64,000 nucleotides of DNA from Syngnathus acus (Eukaryota > Chordata > Actinopteri > Syngnathiformes > Syngnathidae): NCBI RefSeq assembly GCF_901709675.1, contig NC_051092.1:1614491-1678490 (forward strand), written 5' to 3'. Made by a program: the position numbers and the translations under genes. The notes below the pieces were generated by a model. The model did not search any database and was not told the origin of the DNA. It was given only the letters and a program-made list of their open reading frames with translations. Positions 47,701 to 59,400 of this stretch are shown one piece after another. Each line of letters begins with the position of its first letter. Position 1 is the first letter of the stretch.

Positions 47701-49949
47701 TACGGTTGTCATAATAATAATTCCAGTTGGAAATTCTCCGGACATTTAGATGGAGGTTGGGAAGTGATTTTTTTTTCTTTTTTTCTTTCTGCACTAGAGA
47801 ATGTGATTGTTGAACCATATTTAACGCAGGAGCGCGTAGGAGGCGGCAACTCAAACACAGCCCATGCTGTCGACGTGACCCCGCCTCTTTGTTTACGGCT
47901 GAAATAGATCCGTCCTGTGGCGTTTTCTCACTGCTGTCTCTGTGATCACTTCGGGGCCTGGCCCGCTTCCAGATGGTTCTCTACACAACGCCGGTGAGAT
48001 GTATAGACGCAGGCTGCCACTCTCCCTCTCCCGTTGCTCCATCAATCGGAATTCACGATTTCCTGTGTATTTCCCAGCAGATGGATGTGGCAGGCAGTCG
48101 ATGTTGGGGGGGGGGGGATTATTGCACATGGGCCGTTTTCTTTTTATTAGAAACCTCTCCCTATTTTCAGTTTTAATGCATGCTCATATTTGTAATTGGA
48201 AGATGTTGGAATATTATTTTTATTATTTAAATGAAATGGATTGGAGAGACTGTCAGCATGGATTGTCCCTGCAAGGTCATTGGCTGGCTTTTCAGTGGAA
48301 TGTAATACATTCGTTGATGAATGGAATAATAGTGTATTGGATTTATATAGCGCTTTTCTCGAAAGCACTCATGGTGGATGGCGATCATTATACATACAGC
48401 CACTAATGGTTAAGCATGTTTATGTCATGCTCTGTTGTGCAGGTGTTGACCATTTTCTGCACTTTACATTTATTGAGGCAAGGCTCAAATCTCAGAACGC
48501 ACCACCTAATAAAAAAATGGTAACACTGGTTGGGAATCACGTGCCTACGTTAACCTCTAGACAAGTTTTTGTACAAACAAAAAAAAGCAAAATAATCTTC
48601 GCTGTCAGCGATTTTTCGATACAATGGTATTTACCGCACATGCAGCATTGCTAGCATTGCTAGCATCACATTAGCAAGAAGTAGGTCAGGTGATGCGAGC
48701 GCCGTGCCGTTCAGGTTGCCCGGCCTGTGGCGCTTCTCCTCAGCAGGTCAGACGGGATGTCGGAGCGAGTACTCGACGGCAGGTTTTCTACTGGACACGG
48801 GCCGTGGGCCTGAAGTGGGTTAGCCGCCTCACAGCTAATGCACATTAGGGTTCCCCAGGCGCGCCAGATGTCGGCCTACATAAATAGTAATCTATTTTTT
48901 TTCATGCTAGGATGCTCTTGGCTGTAAATATTTGTGCTTTCAGCTAAACGGTGGGTTACTTTCATTAAGTTTATTTCATAATTGACTACAATTCAGCCAA
49001 GAGAGTTGGTACGGTACGTATGATGGCGGATTCTGACAAATATTTGAATTTGTGGAGTAAAAAAAGGAATTTTGATGTAATTCATTTTTGAGACCTGCAT
49101 TATGAAGTCTGCCCGTATGCAACTTGACTTTGAAGCAAAGTGATTATCAGCGTTACAGATCATGTGACGTCTGCTGAAGATCATGTGACAGGGTGGCAGA
49201 ACCAAAGCTCTTTTGTCTCGGACATGTTTGGACACTCCAAATTGAATGATTGCGAAACACGGAGGATGTTGCCTGTGTCATTTGCTCTTAGGGATGTAAT
49301 GTATGCTTTTCTGTTTGAGTCAATACTTTCTCATTGTGTTCTTGGTTTCCAGCGCAAACAGCCGCTGCAGATCTTGTTAGTCACACAATCCATTGAACAT
49401 TTAATCATCTGTTTTTTCTTTATTCCAATATGTCTGCTTACACTCTGTGAATAAAATCCCTTCCGCGAATATTACACGTGCTCAAAAGCTTCTACTCTTG
49501 AGGCTATTGTGTAATTAATTCTGAATTAAGAAGTGTAAATTCAAATAGCCGTATTTCCAGCTATATCATATTTTCCGGTGAATGCTTTGATGGGCTTGCC
49601 CTTCTCATTAGCATGCCAAGCGCTTCATGACGTCTCTGAGGAATATTCCCAAGTGTCACAGGTTGGCGACAAGGGCAGCGATGATCGATAGTTATTGATC
49701 CACATCTGCGGTAGATGACGTCACAGCCAAATATAGCTGACCATAAGGGTTGTGTTAGCATAGTGTGTCACTTGAAACGTTTTTTGTGCAACTGACACCA
49801 CACAGTGACTGGAATCACTTTTGTCATTTAAGTGAGTGTTCAGAATAGAACATGGGCGGTTCTAGACTGTTTTAGGGGTGGCCGAGAACTGCCCTTGCCC
49901 CCTGAAATGAGATTTTTTTTTTTCTCTGTTATGTTCTGCCCTTTACTAC
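47701..49949. other. Intergenic or intronic, no gene seen
   Basis: No coding exon is supported. A fragment with GGATTTATATAGCGCTTTTC at 48339-48358 belongs to a very common animal repeat motif (tentative). A run of G lies at 48105-48117. The interval 48660-48860 is GC-rich with CATTGCTAG repeated. Confidence 0.4.
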
Positions 49950-50001
49950 TGATCACTCAGCAGCCCATCAAGTCTTTTGTGTTAAGACCACAATGGAATG
50001 A
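49950..50001 (+). repeat. 52-bp direct repeat, copy A
   Basis: The 52-bp segment beginning TGATCACTCAGCAGCCC recurs 1,122 bp to the right (51072-51123) with three mismatches. Neither copy is in a recognisable gene. Confidence 0.9.
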
Positions 50002-51071
50002 TGATGCTGGGCATTTTTTTGACTTCCTGCCCCCGGGTGGTTTACAAAAATGTTGCAGGTGTCAGAAGTAACAGAACTGCATGCCGTTCATTTTTAGATT
50101 GATCAATAATACAATTCTAAATACAATCATTCCCATTGGACATTCATTTACAATTGTCAAGTATATATATATTTTTTCCCTACAATGCATTAACTAACCA
50201 CTATAGATTGCCAATGTAGCTTTAAGGTTAACACTTCTTTTTATAAAAGAAGAAAAGGTCAGTTCCGATGCAACAGTGATGGGAGTGCATTGGCGTCCGA
50301 CAGGTCGTGAGGAAAATGACAAGCCGGTATTTTGACGTCAAAGTCAATTCAGGGCTTTTTTATGTGCGTGTGGCAGCTGGAAGAGAAGGTGGGGGGGGTT
50401 CCAGGAGTGTCAGCGGACTCCCTGCTGTCTCGGAGCGTGAGTGCTGCTGATTTGGAGAGAACGCTCTGTAGTGTCACCGCTCAGACGCTCGCGCAATCAC
50501 CGGGGACCGCGCTGACACTTTCTCACCCAAATGATTTGCGATTGGCCCGTAGAATGCTATCATGTGTGCTGATTGTGTTACTTTAGCCTTGTCGATGCTA
50601 GCTTGACCTTGTTCAGGGTAAAGTGACGGCTTACCCTCCAGTGGATTAGTATTTTGAGTTCCATTTATTACGTTATTGGAGGTGGATGAAGTTGTCCTGG
50701 GTGGCCATATGGCCTTCAGCCTTTTCTCTACATAGTGCTGGTCTGGCCTCAATCAGAGTCAGCTATTATTGATCCTGCTGATCAGCACAATTGTGCATTG
50801 ATATGCTGATTATGTTTTGCATTAGTTCAAACCGGCACTGTAGTCTTTAAGCTCTGTGTTGTGTATTGATTGCATACATTGTCCCTTTAATGAATACCGC
50901 AATCCCCCTTGAGGAATGTACACTATGTGGGTGATGTCATTTCGCTGAAGCAATTCTTGCCTTTCCTGTCTTTCGATTTATAATCCTGATCGGAAAGCAT
51001 AGAACAAAGCATGGTGATGAAGATGACACATGAGGTCACAGCGTTACTGGAGAATCTCAAATCTGGTCGAT
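50002..51071. other. Between the two 52-bp repeats, no gene seen
   Basis: No coding exon is supported. I see no element termini directly outside the 52-bp repeats that would define a transposon here. Confidence 0.4.
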
Positions 51072-51123
51072 TGATCACTCAACAGCTCATCAAGTCTTTT
51101 GTGTTCAGACCACAATGGAATGA
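51072..51123 (+). repeat. 52-bp direct repeat, copy B
   Basis: Partner of 49950-50001, same orientation, 49 of 52 bases identical. Confidence 0.9.
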
Positions 51124-54033
51124 AAGGAACACTAACATTACCCCAATTGATGCCATTGTTTTGTAATGAAGCATCTAAAACTGTCAGCTTTTTAAATAAA
51201 CGCCAAAGTAGCAGGTTTAATTACAGGACTTTTTATTTTAATGAAGCCCTAGTGCAATCCTATTTCAATCGGCTCAATTATGTCATTTATTTTGACAATT
51301 ATGTCATTTATTTATTCCACCAGATCAAGTGGACATGGAGGGATACACCAGGATTCTCTGCATCATATCAGCTACCATCTGTTAATCTTCCAACATGAAC
51401 ATGACCTTGTAAATGAGGTGACCTTATCCTCAGATATCATGGCGCGTCTCTACGTTGAACACAGTATCAGTTTTAAATGCTTAGCAGAGTAAAAGGTTGG
51501 ATCGAGCAAATGCAGATGTCTTATTTTTTGACAGGCATTTTTTAAAATGCTGTTTTATATTATACCTATTTTGTATCTAAATAGAATTTTTTAATGTCAG
51601 ATGTTGTCTGACCTCAGCGCGTCTACGATACGTTTTGCATGAATATCACAAAGCGTCGCATCTAAAGAGATGGTTGTGCCATTCTTCTTTTTTATTTTTT
51701 ATTTAACAGCGTATAATTGCACTCCATCAGCCTGCCTGCTTTCAGATCGATGAAACGTAGCGCAGAAAAGATGCTCGGGATTACAGTATAACTCTGACAA
51801 AAATAGACATCATTGTTTCCCTTTCCATTATGTGCTCTAATTTCTCCCCCTCGGCTATTCTATGGCGACAGTGATTCACGCTGCTGAGAAGCGTGTGTGG
51901 AACTGTTACCGAAGAAAAAAAAGTCATTCAGCCAAGCCGGCAGTTGGGAAATGTACACAAGGTCAAAGTATTTCATCTTTATCACTGCGATGTTTGCTGG
52001 ATGTCAGCGAGGCATCAACACAAGTGCTCGTTGTTCTCGTGATAAATTGCCTTTCCGACACTGCGCAACAAGAGTGGACGGGATTCTGTGGACGATGATA
52101 CATTATCCTGCAAATGTGAGACATTTCGTCTTATGTGCATCATAAGTATCGGGACACCTTGACTGTTGCGGGAAGTGAAGATACATAGACGAATGAATGG
52201 AATTTAATTTCTGATTGGCTGCGTGGAAATCGCACAAAATCTTATTTTATCAAGAGACGTGTCACAAATGTCAATTGGGTTAATGAATGGTTTCGTAGCC
52301 GTAGCTCTTTTCTGTATGGGATTGTAGCAACTACTGTTTTCTTCGCGAGATGGGAAGACCAAAGGTCAGTGATTGAAGGACTCGGTTGTATCTGGCATAT
52401 TGTCAGATTCTCCAAGCACCTCCAGGCACATCCTCATACTTGTGTGGTGGAAGATGAAAATAGTTAGCAGCTAAGGTTCTGTTCACGCTTCCTCACACAA
52501 GAAATAAATTTACTGTAGTTGGTGTGGGTGAGGAATACGGTGTGGTTATTTCAGTCATATTGAAACTAATTGGATGTGTGGTGTGTTGTTTTGTTTTTTT
52601 TACAAAAGGTTAGCTATTGGATGCTAAAGCTATTGAATGATAACGCTATTTTGCTAGCTAGCCACTTGAGGTGTGGATAGCTGCCCCACCCCAAGTCTGG
52701 TTCTGCTCAAGTTTTTTTTTTCTCTCTCTCAAAGTGAAAGTTTTTTCTTCCCACCCCTGCCAAGCGCTTTCCTCATTGTGTCTCTTTAAAGCTCCGCTAA
52801 GAGAAGGCGGGTTGATATAGTGGAAGGCCCTTATGCTGCATTTAAAAAGATACATATAGAAACATGTTCCTGCCTGTGTAGATGATTTCATTTTTTTTAC
52901 TGTCTTCATCTCAAAGTCTTACGTTGACCATGTCACATTCCGACAGCTGTTTGCTGCTCCCTCCTTTGTTTGGGGTCAAATGTCTTTTAAAAACAGCCGC
53001 TCGCTTTCAGTTTGAAGTAGCTGATTATACATTTCCTCCGACATGTTTCATTGTGTTCATCCCTGCTTGGTTTGATCTAGTATCAAATGCTAGCCTGTCA
53101 CATGAGGGATTAATGACATTATTTTTCGATGACTAGCGTAATCGCTGGCATTTATGATCATGGAGAAAGGATGAGAAGTGTGCAGTGCATTTATTATCAT
53201 TTATATGTATTTCTTGGAGCCTAGCCATTGTTGGAAAGGGAAATGGATGCCTCATCTAAAATGTTTTGATGGAGTGAATCAGATACCTTTTGAGGGTAGA
53301 ATGCCACTAAAGCACAAATCAAGCACAATTATTTGAGTAGCACAATCCACTAGAAAATGCCCGTCTCCCTTGGCGATACATCGCATTGATGTGAGAGGCA
53401 CACAAACATCCCGCCCGGTGTGTTTTCTCGGATAGCTCACCTGCCTACAGTCGCCGGCTTTAAAAAAAAAAAAAATTGCGAATGAGCCCATCTCTAAGTG
53501 AAAGCAACAGCGGTAATGATTTACAATGTTCCAATACAAGGCCTGCACATGTCTCTCCCTCTGGAGATGAACCATACAGGACTAATAGAATTACACATCC
53601 GCCTCCAGTCCCCACAGAGTGCAGAACTAATCATTCGGAATCAGTTTTTCAGCAAGCGCAAAAAGGCAGGTACGTCCGTGTCTCTCTCGTGGCCAACCCA
53701 CGCCGCCCTTAAACGCGGCCGCCCTGATGTACTTTTACTTAGCATGCTAAAGGAGAGTTCAATCAAAAGTTGGCTTCGCTTTGCTTGAGAGAAAAGCACT
53801 TCAAGTTTAATGCATATAACTTCACTCGACATATGCCCTTGTCTAAAACATTTGTCGTTAATTTGATCTGTAGATAACTCATTCCATTTTTCGTCAAGAC
53901 ACTTTTGAGCCATTACCGGAATGTGGACGTGTCTGCATCTTTCGTCTCAAGCGTGATGTCATCGGTGCTTAAAGTGATTCTCTTTCAAAAGTGCCACCAG
54001 GTTATTTTCATTTTGGATGGAAAGAAAAATGCT
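51124..54033. other. Intergenic or intronic, transposon remnants
   Basis: No coding exon is supported. CATAAGTATCGGGACACC at 52141-52158 resembles the end of a fish DNA transposon whose other end would read CCAATACTTTTGTC, as near 10430; no second end is identified here. The rest is unremarkable, with an (AAA)n run near 53463. Confidence 0.35.
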
Positions 54034-54326
54034 TACCGTATTTTCCGCATTATAAGGCGCACCTAAAAACCTCCAATTTCTCAAAAGCCGACAGTGCGCC
54101 TTATAATCAGGTGCGCCTTATATATGGACCAAACTTGAGCCACTACAGCAGGCGTGTCCAAAGTCCGGCCCGCGCGCCAAATGTATATATCTTATATATG
54201 GACAAAGTTTTAAAATAGGCCCTTCATTGAAGGTGCGCCTTATAATCCAGTGCGCCTTATATATGGACAAAGTTTTTAAATGGGCCATTCACTGAAGGTG
54301 CGCCTTATAGTGTGGGAAATACAGTA
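54034..54326. mobile_element. MITE with ACCGTATTTTCCGC termini, with nested insertion
   Basis: Starts TACCGTATTTTCCGCATT and ends GTGTGGGAAATACAGTA, diverged inverted termini around GCGCCTTATA words. The internal word GTGCGCCTTATATATGGAC recurs, so the body has duplicated subunits. At about 54148-54190 a foreign piece starting CAGGCGTGTCCAAAGTCCGG (a hAT-type end) interrupts one subunit. Confidence 0.8.
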
Positions 54327-56360
54327 ATTTTCAGACACAAAAAGCACATCATTCCAAATGAAAACTGTCTATTGATAAAATCAAACACGTTTTATGTAAT
54401 GACTCCATCTCCATCTCACAAAATTCATCAGCGTGTAGCATGATGAGACTGTGGAGGAGCATACTAATAACACAAACCAATTGATATTTCCTTTCCCGAC
54501 ATTTTTTCCCGGAGGCTATTTTTGTTTCACATAGTAAAGCGTGTCTTCAGGTTCCATGCCGTGAACATCGTAGTAATCGGTTAAAAGCACACAAGCTACT
54601 GCCGCTAATACAAGGCACGTCAATCTAAATGACAGACCCCAGCAGCAGCAGCGTCATCATCTGCCACTATGAAGCTCCGAGTTAGCGCTGTGCTCTTTCC
54701 AGCGTTATGCTTTCATAAATCTGCTTTACAGCTACATCTGTTGTGCCCGTGCCATGCCATGAAATAACACCCAGTGAGGACACACCACAATGATTTCATT
54801 TTCTGCCACTCTCTCAGTGCTGCTCCTTGGGTGGCTGCATCTTGATTACTTGATGATGCCATAAAAAAAAAAAAAAGGAGAGATTAAAAGAAGCTGGAGA
54901 GACAGCACTCTCGGAATTAAATGGAAGTCAAAGACAAGGTGGTGGTCAATGTTGCTGCTGTTTTTGCAAAGTATCTTTGTCTTGTTAACGTGAGCTACTA
55001 TGTTGGTTCCTTGCTACAGGCGGTGGTCCTGTCAGATGATTGTAGCCTTGTCAGAGACCCGCAGAGCTGCACTGATGGAATTGATGGCTTGTCCGGTTAT
55101 TGTAGAACTGAGCAGGGTTGAATTATATGCTCGAGTGCTTTCATAGCATGTGTGCGCCTTTCCTTCTTAACTATGGCTATGGATGAATTTATTTGGTTAA
55201 AAGACCCATTGGAATAAAAGCCTATTCCGATCTGAGCTTTTTTTTTCCTCAGATAGGAGAAAATTAGCTAATCAACACTAACACATACAAAAGTGCAGTC
55301 TCTAATATATATAACTAACTAAATAAAATAATAATAACAAATACGCTAAATAGCGCTAATGTTTAAAGTATGGACATAGCGATGTTTTGTTGGCGCTATG
55401 GTTTCTTCTTCTTCTACTACTACTACCACCAGCATATTTGTCAAATTGATTTGTTCTGATCAAAAGTTTAATGCGTGTACATTATTTTCAGTGTCCACGA
55501 GAACACTGCATCTGATCATAATTTCAATCCGAACTTTAGTAGCGTAACAAAACACGCAATGATCCAAACTCAAGTCAAGTTCGACTTATGACCAATTAAT
55601 TAAGGAGAGTGTTCGAAATGATTGAATTTGAATGACGACCCCCACACGCTTCCCAGCTCGGTACAAAAAGATAATTCAAGTATTGAGGAGCAAGAGGCCC
55701 ACTCCTAATAGTCGTGGCATCTCATTCAACATGGTTTGTTTCACATCTCTGTGGTACACTGCAGGCAGGCCAGCAAACACTGTCGTTAGTTGTGCTTCAT
55801 TAAGCCCGTCAAGCATGAACCAGACAGATGCATGAAACGGCCCACTAAAAACAATTGGCTCCTTTTAAAGCTCTTGAGTCTCATTTTACTCAGACATTAC
55901 AGGGGTCAAAATGGTCGGAGGTCTTTCTCATTCCACAGTCCCCGATGGCTGCCGTGTCACCTCGCTCTGCAATCGATCCGACCGTCAAGCATGGAGCAAA
56001 TTGGAGGGTGCGAGTGAAAAAGTGACCACCCCCACCCCCCTTCCCCTTCACCGCAACAGGAGTGACCTTGAGCAAGGCCCTCCTCCTTTGACTTCTCCCT
56101 GTGGATCTGCTCACATCTATATTTATTTATATATTGAAGCAACATGTGTGCCATCAATTATGAAAAGTACAAAAAAAATCAAGAGGATCAATAGAAGACT
56201 TGATTCTTTTCCAATTCTCTTTTAGTTTCATATTTGTATATGAATATAGAAAAGTATAGAAACAAATATACTTTTTTTTTTGCATATTCCACAAATACGT
56301 TGTATTTATTTATTCATTTAAATATGTATTTATTTGTCTATTTTAATTTGGGGCGATTGA
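54327..56360. other. Intergenic or intronic, no gene seen
   Basis: No coding exon is supported. Contains a (TTC)n(TAC)n stretch near 55405-55430 and an A-run near 54863. No recognisable element. Confidence 0.4.
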
Positions 56361-56366
56361 CCCCCC

Positions 56367-56397
<31 letters not shown>
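56361..56397 (+). repeat. Poly(C) followed by (CA)n
   Basis: Twenty-three C residues run directly into about seven CA dinucleotides. Length in the assembly is likely unreliable. Confidence 0.95.
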
Positions 56398-59039
56398 GAT
56401 CCCCGCTCTTTTTAATACTTATTAAACTGAATGCCGAGCTGTGTCATTTTCAAGGTCTTTTTTTGATGAAATAAAAATAAGCATATTTTGACATATACAG
56501 CAGAGCCGTGCTTTCAGCCGTGAGTGAATGAAGCATGTTTGTGTGGCGTGCATCCACCGGTCACTCAGCTCGTTACAGTAATCAGGTTAAAGAGAGAGTG
56601 GAACTGAGGATCATTTTGCCCGCGGGCTTGTTTCCTCTAGACTTCCCCTGTGAGATGGAGAACCTCTCACTCAAGCGTTGGCCGGCCGAGCGGCTGCTCC
56701 TAATGATCAACTCCGGCCGCCTTTTGTTTGTAGAAAATCCACTATGGGGGGGGGTGAAACTGCAAGCATGCTCTTGATGTCCTACTTGCAGTGTTAGTCA
56801 TTGTGAAATGTTTTTGTTCTTCCTCAAGGTATACTTTAAGAGTCAGTTTGCAATTTCTATTTATTTTTTTTTTATTTGAACTGTCAGGACCACTAGATTT
56901 TGCAGCACCCGAGGAAAAACAACCAATCAGCGGGCAGAGTCGCTTTGGATATGAGACAAGAGTCTGGTCGAGTGATGCTACATTCAAATCTTGCTAGCAG
57001 TCTTTCAACTGCGCACTGTCCCTTTAATATAATCCTGATTTGTGCCGTTTGATCACACAGGTGTACCTAATAAAGTGTCCAGTGGGAGTATCTCACGACT
57101 GAAAAGGTCTTCCGTGATCAATGAGAGAATTGTCGAGGAACTCCAGAACGTCATTGATTAGCCACTCTCTATCTATATTCTTTTCAACAAAAAGCCACCT
57201 GATCTGGGAATTATCCTAACCCCGAGTTGCTATGGCAACCGGTTGACATGGAAAGGAATACCGTCTGTGTTCTTAACTAAGCATGGCAGCATCCCTAACA
57301 CGTTTGCCGGCATTTCGAAAGGTGTCTTCAGTCGTCGTCACGCATAATTTAACATAACCGGTCCGGCCGCTATGATCATTGGAGAAAATCGGCGTACTTT
57401 TTGGAATCGTTGGGAAACGATGCACAGCAGGGTACGGAAGCCGTTTTGCGTGACAAATTGGTGCATTATGAATTGTGACTTGAGGCGCATTTCAATTTTT
57501 GTTTACCTCTGTCAATGTTTTCTTCAGCCAGTGTGAACATGTCATCCTTTGGTGCCTTTCGTTGTCACCGGGGGACATTTACAAAGCTGCCAAGTGACAC
57601 ACACGATGTTTGCCATGCGGCTTCAAAATGAGTGTTGAAGTTTTGAAGCCTCAATGATGGGTTGGTGTTTGGCAATCATTTATTATTATGAGAAGAAAAC
57701 ATTTATGGTCCAAGTTACTTATGTTCAAGTCTGTGTCCGTTAAAGGGCAAAATACTGATTGAATTTTCCGCTGAACCTTCAACAAAGCAGTCAAAGTGAA
57801 GTGACACTTTTTTTTTACACAGAGCTGCTTACATTATTCCGGAATGGCACACTCTATCAAAGTGGATGAAAATCAAGCCCCCTCAAACACTTTTTCTACT
57901 CTGCATATCCATGTACTTTTTTGACAAGATGGCTGAGAGGCCCTCCGGATGAATTCTCGACTGCACACAGCGCACAGATAAAAAAACAAAAAAAAAGAAC
58001 CCCAAACACTGTCAGGGTCTTTGACTGACTTTTAAAAGCCGCCACTTGGTGAAATATGTGAAGGAGCGAGATGTGTGCTCCACATCCGAGCAGCCGGCAC
58101 CGCTGCTGTCCTACCTTATAAGTCCAGGAAAAGGTGGGCACGACGGCAGCCATAGCAACCGAGGGCCGAGCCACTGAGCTGGAAACAATGGTCCGAAAAC
58201 ACGGCCTCTCATTGAACCTCCCTCCACGTAACCACTAAGTGGTTTCAACTTCACCGACAGCAGATTTGATTAAGTTTGTGTTGATTTTTATGTTCCGCTC
58301 ATTTTACGGACAATCTAAGAAGAGTCGAATCTATTTATCACAAAAGCGCATATTGTAAGACAAACACTTAAACCGATGCACTTTTGCTGACTTTGCTATC
58401 TTTTAAGCAAGTGTGTTTCAGCTCAGCATAGTGGCAGATATAAATTGCTGATAAAGTCCCTGAGTTCATAATACTAAAGTGGTTGTAGTTCACTCGGTTA
58501 AAGTGTAGTGAGGGGGAAAAGAAATGGGGGGGGGGGGGGGCTCGTTGCCCGGACGGACGGCGGGAGATTGGAGTCACCTGATTTACAGGTCGTGACTCTT
58601 CAGGCGGAATGTTGAGTTGGTGGGAACCTGAAGACGTGCACATGAGCGCTCAGTCATCTCACTCCTATTTGGCCAACGAATTGATTTGTGTTTGGAGATT
58701 GGTGATTAAAATAGTTGACGCTGCATATTGATTGTCTGTTGTTTTTATCGGGCTATTGATTTTCAGAATAAAAGACTATGAGCTCTTTTATTGAGCCGCA
58801 AGGCTTTTTTGATTCAAGTTTTTTTCTTATAATTTTTCCACACATTGTTTGGCTGTTTCTTATTAAATTGCAGCAGGGATATATTAAAAAAAAAAGTCCT
58901 TTAATACAAATATTAAGTCACATGCTAACATGTTAAGCATATCGCAGCACTTTTTTTTTTTTTTTTTACTCCTGATATAAAGCAGCTAGGCATAAAAGCC
59001 TTCCACATTCCCATTATCATAATTGTAGCGCATTGTTTT
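56398..59039. other. Intergenic or intronic
   Basis: No coding exon is supported. Contains the repeat end AGGTGTACCTAATAAAGTG (57059-57077), an X-box at 57226 and a run of 15 G at 58526-58540. The rest has no recognisable element. Confidence 0.4.
57226..57239. promoter_or_regulatory. RFX X-box-like site
   Basis: GTTGCTATGGCAAC has a perfect second half-site (GGCAAC) and one change in the first relative to the RFX X-box consensus GTNRCC(N0-3)RGYAAC. RFX factors control ciliary and some neuronal genes; no promoter is evident beside it. Confidence 0.4.
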
Positions 59040-59400
59040 TTTTATTTATGAAATCCCTCTAAATTCACCTGCAAACAAGCTGAAAATTGCTACTGAGCAA
59101 GAATGACTGCCTTTTACTTGTACAGTATATTTTTGCATTCATTACCATCAAGTATTAACAATTCTCTCTTGAAAGCTCTTAATCTTTCCATGCTCTGTCT
59201 GTAGCATTTTAATTATTGCATCTATGGATTGTTGTGCATCACCCGGAAATTGCTTGTGTCTCACATCCAGCTTGAGTAACATGCCAGTCAAGTGGTTTAG
59301 TTTAATTAGATTTCGCAGAGGAATCGTCTGGTTTATGTAAATTTCCTCTGCATGTTCTTTCTTTGGCACATCTTACATTATTCTGCTTCAAAGTCTATTT
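59040..59400. other. Candidate conserved non-coding element
   Basis: The block has little simple repeat, several homeodomain-type cores (CTAATTAAAC on the minus strand near 59304-59313) and a minus-strand frame of 73 codons (59148-59369) with balanced composition. I see no splice sites placing the frame in a gene and no family resemblance, so I read it as a regulatory element rather than an exon. Confidence 0.35.
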
